A stretch of DNA of 64,000 nucleotides, taken from the NCBI RefSeq assembly GCF_003024195.1, contig NZ_KZ679044.1, positions 254,537-318,536 on the forward strand, read 5' to 3'. Position 1 is the first letter of the stretch, and the number at the start of each line of letters is the position of its first letter. Made by a program: the position numbers and the translations under genes. The notes beneath the pieces were generated by a model, which searched no databases, had not been told where the DNA came from, and saw nothing but the letters and a program-made list of their open reading frames with translations. Origin of the DNA: Streptomyces dioscori. Lineage in GTDB: Bacteria; Actinomycetota; Actinomycetes; Streptomycetales; Streptomycetaceae. This document shows positions 59,364 to 64,000 of this stretch, piece by piece.

Positions 59364-59915
59364 ATGAGCGACGACGTACGCGGCGAGCTGCTGCAGCAGA
59401 TCAAGGACAAGGCCGTGGTGCACGGCAAGGTGACCCTCTCCTCCGGTATCGAGGCCGACTACTACGTCGACCTGCGGCGGATCACCCTGGACGGCGAGGC
59501 CGCCCCGCTGGTCGGCCAGGTGCTCCTCGACCTGACCGCGGACCTGGACTTCGACGCGGTCGGCGGCCTCACCATGGGCGCCGACCCGGTGGCCGGAGCC
59601 CTGCTGCACGCCGCCCACGCGCGCGGCCGGCGCGTCGACGCCTTCGTCGTCCGCAAGGAGGCGAAGGCGCACGGCCTGCAGCGCAGGGTCGAGGGCCCGG
59701 ACATCGCGGGCCGCCGCGTGCTCGTCGTGGAGGACACCTCGACGACCGGCGGCTCCCCGCTCGCCGCCGTCGAGGCCGTGCGCGAGGCCGGCGCGGAGGT
59801 CGTCGGCGTGGCGACCATCGTCGACCGCGCCACCGGCGCCGCGGAGAAGATCCGGGAAGCCGCCGGGGTGCCTTACCTCTTCGCCTACTCCAAGGACGAA
59901 CTGGGTCTCGCCTGA
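59364..59915 (+). CDS. pyrE: orotate phosphoribosyltransferase
   Basis: A 183-residue enzyme that joins orotate and PRPP to make OMP in pyrimidine synthesis. KVTLSSGIEADYYVDLRRIT is the orotate-loop region, GLTMGADPVAGALLHAAH the PRPP-facing strand, VRKEAKAHGLQRRVEGPDIA the catalytic loop (K/H). GRRVLVVEDTSTTGGSPLAA is the 13-residue PRPP motif. An 11-bp minisatellite begins in the final codons and covers the stop. Monofunctional, separate from pyrF, as is usual in Streptomyces. Confidence 0.96.
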   Translation: MSDDVRGELLQQIKDKAVVHGKVTLSSGIEADYYVDLRRITLDGEAAPLVGQVLLDLTADLDFDAVGGLTMGADPVAGALLHAAHARGRRVDAFVVRKEAKAHGLQRRVEGPDIAGRRVLVVEDTSTTGGSPLAAVEAVREAGAEVVGVATIVDRATGAAEKIREAAGVPYLFAYSKDELGLA

Positions 59916-60030
59916 GCGAGGCCTGAGCGAGCCCGCAGCAAGCCCGCAGCAAGCCCGCAGCAAGCCCGCAGCAAGGCTGGAGCAAGCCCGCAGCAAGGCT
60001 GGAGCAAGGCCGGAGCAAGGCCGGAGCATC
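59910..60030. repeat. 11-bp minisatellite, about eleven units
   Basis: Units of the form GCCYGAGCGAG / CCCGCAGCAAG / GCTGGAGCAAG / GCCGGAGCAAG run without interruption from the pyrE stop codon to near 60030. Four consecutive CCCGCAGCAAG units are identical. Confidence 0.9.
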
Positions 60031-60124
60031 CGGTCGGGTCTGGAAGGATGGGGCCGACGATGACGTCGCCCCCTAGGTCAGGGTTCTCAGCAGAACGCCA
60101 CCCGCACATACAAGGAGCGGACAG

Positions 60125-61147
60125 ATGCCCATCGCAACCCCCGAGGTCTACAACGAGATGCTCGACCGGGCGAAGGCAGGCAAGTTCGCCTACCCGGCCA
60201 TCAATGTGACCTCGACGCAGACCCTGCACGCTGCGCTCCGCGGCTTCGCGGAGGCCGAGAGCGACGGCATCATCCAGATCTCCACCGGCGGTGCGGAGTT
60301 CCTGGGCGGCCAGCACAAGAAGGACATGGTCACCGGCGCGGTGGCGCTGGCCGAGTTCGCGCACATCGTCGCCGCGAAGTACGACGTCACGGTCGCCCTG
60401 CACACGGACCACTGCCCGAAGGACAAGCTCGACGGGTACGTGCGTCCGCTGCTCGCGGTCTCCGAGGAGCGCGTCAAGGCCGGCCGGAACCCGCTGTTCC
60501 AGTCCCACATGTGGGACGGCTCCGCGGAGACCCTCGCCGACAACCTGGCCATCGCCCAGGAACTGCTGGCCCGCGCCGCCGCCGCGAAGATCATCCTTGA
60601 GGTGGAGATCACCCCGACCGGTGGTGAGGAGGACGGCGTCACGCACGAGATCAACGACTCCCTCTACACCACGGTCGACGACGCGTTCCGTACCGTCGAG
60701 GCCCTGGGCCTGGGCGAGAAGGGCCGCTACCTGCTGGCCGCGTCCTTCGGCAACGTGCACGGCGTCTACAAGCCGGGCAACGTCGTCCTGCGCCCCGAGC
60801 TCCTCAAGGAGCTGAACGAGGGCGTGGCGGCGAAGTACAACAAGCCGTCCCCGTTCGACTTCGTCTTCCACGGCGGCTCCGGCTCCTCGGAGGAGGAGAT
60901 CCGCACGGCCCTGGAGAACGGCGTCGTGAAGATGAACATCGACACGGACACCCAGTACGCGTTCACGCGCCCGGTCGCGGACCACATGTTCCGCAACTAC
61001 GACGGTGTCCTGAAGGTCGACGGCGAGGTCGGCAACAAGAAGACGTACGACCCCCGCACCTGGGGCAAGCTCGCCGAGGGCTCGATGGCCGCGCGCGTCA
61101 CGCAGGCCTGCGGTCACCTGCGTTCCACGGGTACGAAGATCAAGTAA
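60125..61147 (+). CDS. fbaA: class II fructose-bisphosphate aldolase
   Basis: A 340-residue zinc aldolase that splits fructose-1,6-bisphosphate into dihydroxyacetone phosphate and glyceraldehyde-3-phosphate. KFAYPAINVTSTQTLHAALR, LHTDHCPKDKLDGYV (zinc His and catalytic Asp), QSHMWDGSAETLADNL, EVEITPTGGEEDGV, ASFGNVHGVYKPGNVVLRPE (zinc His) and FVFHGGSGSSEEEIRTALEN (zinc His and DHAP phosphate loop) with VVKMNIDTDTQYAFTRPV are all present. Length fits the type A group. GGAGCGGACAG precedes the ATG. A terminator follows. Confidence 0.97.
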   Translation: MPIATPEVYNEMLDRAKAGKFAYPAINVTSTQTLHAALRGFAEAESDGIIQISTGGAEFLGGQHKKDMVTGAVALAEFAHIVAAKYDVTVALHTDHCPKDKLDGYVRPLLAVSEERVKAGRNPLFQSHMWDGSAETLADNLAIAQELLARAAAAKIILEVEITPTGGEEDGVTHEINDSLYTTVDDAFRTVEALGLGEKGRYLLAASFGNVHGVYKPGNVVLRPELLKELNEGVAAKYNKPSPFDFVFHGGSGSSEEEIRTALENGVVKMNIDTDTQYAFTRPVADHMFRNYDGVLKVDGEVGNKKTYDPRTWGKLAEGSMAARVTQACGHLRSTGTKIK

Positions 61148-61162
61148 GCGCCTCTTCGCGTA

Positions 61163-61202
61163 GGCGGGGCCCGGTTGTCCACAGGGACGGCCGGGCCCCG
61201 CC
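61163..61202 (+). terminator. terminator after aldolase gene
   Basis: GGCGGGGCCCGG pairs with CCGGGCCCCGCC; GTCC/GGAC continues the stem over ACAG after a 2x2 internal loop. Confidence 0.85.
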
Positions 61203-61212
61203 GTATGTCCGT

Positions 61213-62772
61213 ATGATCCGGAACATGGCTGCCCCAACGCCCCCACCGGACCCGTCGAAGGAGTCCCCGGCCTCGTCGCCGGCCTCCTCTCCGACGCCGT
61301 CCCCGGCTGTCCGGATGTCCTCCTCCACGGGCAAGTGGATCCTGCTGACGACGGTCCTCGGCTCCAGCATGGCGATGCTGGACTCGACCGTGGTGAACGT
61401 GGCGCTGCCGACGATCGGCCGCGACCTCGACGCCGACCTGGCCGGCCTGCAGTGGACCGTCAACGCCTACATGCTGACCCTCGCGGGACTCATCCTGCTG
61501 GGCGGCGCCCTGGGCGACCGCTTCGGACGGCGGAAGGTGTTCGTCGTCGGCGTGGTGTGGTTCGCGGCGGCCTCCCTGCTGTGCGGGCTCGCACCGAACG
61601 CGGGCGTGCTCGTCGCCGCCCGCGCCCTCCAGGGCGTCGGCGGCGCGCTGCTCACCCCCGGCTCGCTGGCCCTCATCCAGGCGTCGTTCCACCCGGAGGA
61701 CCGGGCGCGGGCCGTCGGCCTGTGGTCCGGGTTCGGCGGCATCGGCGCGGCGGTCGGCCCCTTCCTCGGCGGCTGGCTGGTGGACGGCCCCGGCTGGCGC
61801 TGGGTGTTCCTGCTGAACGTCCCGCTCGCCCTGCTGTGCGCCCCGATCGCCCTGAGACACGTACCGGAGTCGAGGGACGACCGGGTCCACGGGCGCGGCT
61901 TCGACGTGCTCGGGGCAGCCCTCGGCGCACTGTCGCTGGCCCTGGTGACGTACGCGCTCATCGAGGCGCCCGGCGGTTCGGTGCCCGTCGTCGCGGTGAC
62001 GGCGGCGGCCGGGGTCGCGGCGGGCGTCGCCTTCGTGGCCGTGGAGAAGCGGCGGCCCGACCCGATGATGCCGCTCGACATCTTCGCGTCCCGCCAGTTC
62101 ACCGCGGTCAACGTCGTCACCCTGTGCGTGTACGCGGCCTTCGGCGGGTTCTTCTTCCTCTCCGCGGTCCAGCTCCAGGTCGTGGCCGGCTACTCGGCCC
62201 TCGGCGCCGGTACGGCGCTGCTGCCGACCACCGTCCTGATGCTGCTCCTTTCGGCCCGCTCGGGCGAGCTGGCCCAGCGCATCGGCCCGCGCATCCCGCT
62301 CACCGTCGGCCCGCTGCTGTGCGCGACCGGCATGCTGCTGATGCTGAGAGTGGGCGAGGACGCCTCGTACGCGGCCGACGTGCTGCCCGCCGTCCTGGTG
62401 CTCGGCACCGGCATGGTGACGCTGGTGGCGCCCCTCACCGCGACCGTGCTGGCCTCCGTCGACACCGGCCGGGCGGGGCTCGCCAGCGGCATCAACAACG
62501 CGGCGGCCCGCGCCGCCGGTCTCGTCGCGGTGGCCGCGCTGCCGCTGCTGGCCGGGATGGGCGAGGAGGCGTACCGGTCGGCGGACGCCTTCGACGACGC
62601 GTTCCGGCGGGCCATGCCGCTGTGCGCGGGCATCCTGGTGGTGGGCGCGGTGATCGCCTTCGCGACCGTGCGCAAGCCTCCGCCGGGCTGTCTGCGCCCG
62701 GAGTGCCTCACGCACGGCAGCGTGACGGCTCCGCCGCTGGAGCCGAACCGGTCGCGGGGACGGCTGGAGTAG
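61213..62772 (+). CDS. DHA2-type MFS drug-efflux transporter
   Basis: A 519-residue protein with about fourteen hydrophobic helices. It starts at ATG 61213; an ATG four codons later is possible. LGSSMAMLDSTVVNVALPTI is the family's motif (motif D1-like), LQWTVNAYMLTLAGLILLGG and ALGDRFGRRKVFVVGVVWFA motif A, with QGVGGALLTPGSLALIQASF and SGFGGIGAAVGPFLGGWLVD being motif C. It should export hydrophobic compounds by proton antiport. There is no adjacent regulator of the TetR type. A Pro/Ser-rich N-terminus of ~35 residues precedes the first helix. Confidence 0.92.
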   Translation: MIRNMAAPTPPPDPSKESPASSPASSPTPSPAVRMSSSTGKWILLTTVLGSSMAMLDSTVVNVALPTIGRDLDADLAGLQWTVNAYMLTLAGLILLGGALGDRFGRRKVFVVGVVWFAAASLLCGLAPNAGVLVAARALQGVGGALLTPGSLALIQASFHPEDRARAVGLWSGFGGIGAAVGPFLGGWLVDGPGWRWVFLLNVPLALLCAPIALRHVPESRDDRVHGRGFDVLGAALGALSLALVTYALIEAPGGSVPVVAVTAAAGVAAGVAFVAVEKRRPDPMMPLDIFASRQFTAVNVVTLCVYAAFGGFFFLSAVQLQVVAGYSALGAGTALLPTTVLMLLLSARSGELAQRIGPRIPLTVGPLLCATGMLLMLRVGEDASYAADVLPAVLVLGTGMVTLVAPLTATVLASVDTGRAGLASGINNAAARAAGLVAVAALPLLAGMGEEAYRSADAFDDAFRRAMPLCAGILVVGAVIAFATVRKPPPGCLRPECLTHGSVTAPPLEPNRSRGRLE

Positions 62773-62802
62773 CCCGCGCGCCCTCTCTCCATCCCCGCAC
62801 CG

Positions 62803-62834
62803 GTCGACGGGTCGGATGACCGGCACCCGTCGAC
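62803..62834 (+). terminator. possible terminator after MFS gene
   Basis: GTCGACGGGT pairs with ACCCGTCGAC (10 bp) over a 12-nt loop. No T-tract. Confidence 0.55.
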
Positions 62835-62842
62835 GAGACCAG

Positions 62843-62967
62843 GGAGCGGGCCGTGCCGGTACGTCGAAAGTCCGCCGCGTAGGGCTCCCGCAAAAAAGCC
62901 CGACCCTCCAACTGAGAGCCGTATGCACGGGGGCGGCGGACTCGACGTACCGGCACGGCCCGCTCCC
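62843..62967. repeat. long inverted repeat (about 35-bp arms)
   Basis: The left arm begins GGAGCGGGCCGTGCCGGTAC and the right arm is its reverse complement with a 1-2 nt difference after GTACGTCG. Arms are at 62843-62878 and 62932-62967, spacer ~53 nt. No terminal duplications or ORF seen. Confidence 0.85.
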
Positions 62968-63126
62968 ACCCCGACGCACCCGTGGTCCATCCCTGGCCCA
63001 TCCCCAGCCCGTCCCGGGCTCACCCCCGGGCCCGGCGGACCCGAGTGCCTGCTCGTGCACGTTTTCGGTCGGGGCAGCTCCACCCGGGGACCCCGCGGCG
63101 GTCGCGGATAGCGCAAACTGGAACCC

Positions 63127-63540
63127 ATGGCCATTCACGAGAACCTCCTCGGGGGACCGCCCCCGACCCACCTGCCCGACGACCCGGAGCCGCGCGAGCT
63201 CCTCGCGAACGGCACGGCGCCCGCCGACGTCGCCGCGAAGTACCCGACCTCCTCGCTCGCCTGGGCGCAGCTGGCCGACGAGGCGTTCGAGCGCGGCAGC
63301 GTCGTCGAGTCGTACGCGTACGCCCGTACCGGCTACCACCGCGGCCTCGACTCCCTGCGCCGCGGCGGCTGGAAGGGCCACGGCCCGGTGCCGTGGGAGC
63401 ACGAGCCGAACCGCGGCTTCCTGCGCGCCCTGCACGGTCTCGCCCGCGCCGCCCAGGCGATCGGCGAGCAGGCGGAGTACGAGCGCTGCGCGCAGTTCCT
63501 GAAGGACTCCTCCCCGGCGGCGGCCCAGACCCTGGGCTAG
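63127..63540 (+). CDS. DUF3151 protein
   Basis: A 137-residue protein. MAIHENLLGGPPPTHLPDDP, then AKYPTSSLAWAQLADEAFER and VVESYAYARTGYHRGLDSLR with GPVPWEHEPNRGFLRALHGL. These strings are the conserved core of DUF3151, a helical TPR-like family restricted to actinobacteria with no known activity. ATG 63127. It ends 165 nt before the tryptophan dioxygenase gene with a terminator between. Confidence 0.92.
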   Translation: MAIHENLLGGPPPTHLPDDPEPRELLANGTAPADVAAKYPTSSLAWAQLADEAFERGSVVESYAYARTGYHRGLDSLRRGGWKGHGPVPWEHEPNRGFLRALHGLARAAQAIGEQAEYERCAQFLKDSSPAAAQTLG

Positions 63541-63571
63541 CCCCGAGCCCGTCGAGGGCCGCGTACGTGCG

Positions 63572-63598
63572 GGTCCGCCTGGTGTGACCAGGCGGACC
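63572..63598 (+). terminator. terminator after DUF3151 gene
   Basis: GGTCCGCCTGGT pairs with ACCAGGCGGACC (12 bp, 3-nt loop), followed by TTGCGGTTTCG. Confidence 0.9.
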
Positions 63599-63705
63599 TT
63601 GCGGTTTCGGGGCACGATTGTGGAGGATGCCGGTTGGGGACCGGGGCCCCCGTGTCGGAATTCGGCAGGGGCGGACCGCTACCCGGAGTACAGCAGGAGA
63701 CAGCG

Positions 63706-64000
63706 ATGTCCCAACAGGCTCAGCACGGCGAGGCCCACGCAGTGGCTTCGGAGCCCGAGACCCCGCATCTCGACTTCCGGGGGACGACCCCCTACGAGGA
63801 CTACGTACAGGCGGACGTCCTCACCCACCTCCAGCACACCCTCTCCGACGACCCCGGAGAGATGGTCTTCCTGGTGACGACCCAGGTCATGGAGCTGTGG
63901 TTCACCGTCATCGTGCACGAGTGGGAGACCGCGGCGAAGGCGCTGCGCGAGGACCGCGTGCCCGTCGCGGTGGCCGCCCTGAAGCGTTCGGTACGGGAGC
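63706..64000 (+). CDS. kynA: tryptophan 2,3-dioxygenase, 5' part
   Basis: 98 codons are visible; the gene runs off the right edge. After a ~20-residue disordered start, LDFRGTTPYEDYVQADVLTH, LQHTLSDDPGEMVFLVTTQV and MELWFTVIVHEWETAAKALR match the N-terminus of haem-dependent tryptophan 2,3-dioxygenase ('Y-x-x-Y-(x)n-L-L-(x)n-H-D-E-(x)-L-F-I-(x)n-E-L-W'). The HDE position is SDDPGEM, a common actinobacterial variant. It opens the kynurenine pathway, whose next genes (kynureninase and others) would be outside the window. AGCAGGAGACAG precedes the ATG. Confidence 0.93.
   Translation, partial: MSQQAQHGEAHAVASEPETPHLDFRGTTPYEDYVQADVLTHLQHTLSDDPGEMVFLVTTQVMELWFTVIVHEWETAAKALREDRVPVAVAALKRSVRE

Larger units (their letters stand above)
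62773..63126. other. 354-nt intergenic region with inverted repeats
   Basis: Holds a 10-bp inverted repeat (62803-62834) just after the MFS gene and a long inverted repeat (62843-62878 with 62932-62967). No gene is supported here. The remainder to 63126 is plain GC-rich sequence. Confidence 0.6.

Noticed and set aside
61114..63615. 833-codon minus-strand frame
   Set aside because: It runs antisense to the MFS and DUF3151 genes and through an inverted-repeat region, with no motif.

Overview
The window is about 70% GC, with GTG and TTG start codons, dense GTGA/ATGA overlaps and gene families typical of actinomycetes (DUF397/DUF5753 regulators, LuxR-type regulators including a LAL protein, a WhiB-like protein, a DnaK-GrpE-DnaJ-HspR operon). 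It is best explained as Streptomyces chromosome. Assignments come from reading translated sequence and recalled family motifs; no database search was run.

Positions 1-18.7 kb hold one end of an extracellular-type contractile injection system (eCIS) cluster. On the minus strand, from right to left, are an orphan LuxR-type regulator, a Pvc16/DUF4255-like terminator protein, an Afp15-like AAA ATPase, an ~1,800-residue protein built of degenerate beta-rich modules, then sheath, inner tube, a tail-assembly-like protein, a DUF6760-like peptide and a Pro/Ala-rich protein that runs off the left edge. Three plus-strand genes sit inside the cluster: a DUF4157 (eCIS core) protein fused to an apparent M35-type (aspzincin) protease domain, and two paralogous single-pass membrane proteins whose outer domains differ (ricin-type lectin versus ChW-like). 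Baseplate, spike and fibre genes are absent and presumably lie to the left of the window.

18.7-34 kb: a LAL regulator, a GNAT acetyltransferase, a membrane Fe-S reductase, the dnaK-grpE-dnaJ-hspR operon behind an exact HAIR operator, a MarR/amidohydrolase divergent pair with a palindromic operator, a methyltransferase, and a DUF5753 regulator with two DUF397 partners and an anti-sigma-like ATPase.

34-45 kb is the most accessory-looking part: small hypothetical and regulatory genes, a WhiB-like/zinc-ribbon/HTH overlapping trio, an orphan sugar-binding lipoprotein, and a compact locus of three paralogous LuxR-type regulators next to a tiny secreted peptide carrying DSHWPA twice and a Rieske-like remnant. 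I regard this last locus as the best candidate for an undescribed (peptide-signalling-like) system.

45-64 kb: clpB with a second HspR operator, a YbjN protein, a PIG-V-like mannosyltransferase, a winged-helix protein, a VapBC45-like toxin-antitoxin pair whose toxin has lost its middle, an aminotransferase, a DUF2617/membrane spermidine-synthase pair, a SRPBCC protein, aldose epimerase, pyrE, class II fructose-bisphosphate aldolase, a drug-efflux MFS transporter, DUF3151 and the start of tryptophan 2,3-dioxygenase. A 20-bp repeat occurs 13 times in four intergenic clusters, in several places as hairpins at gene ends.
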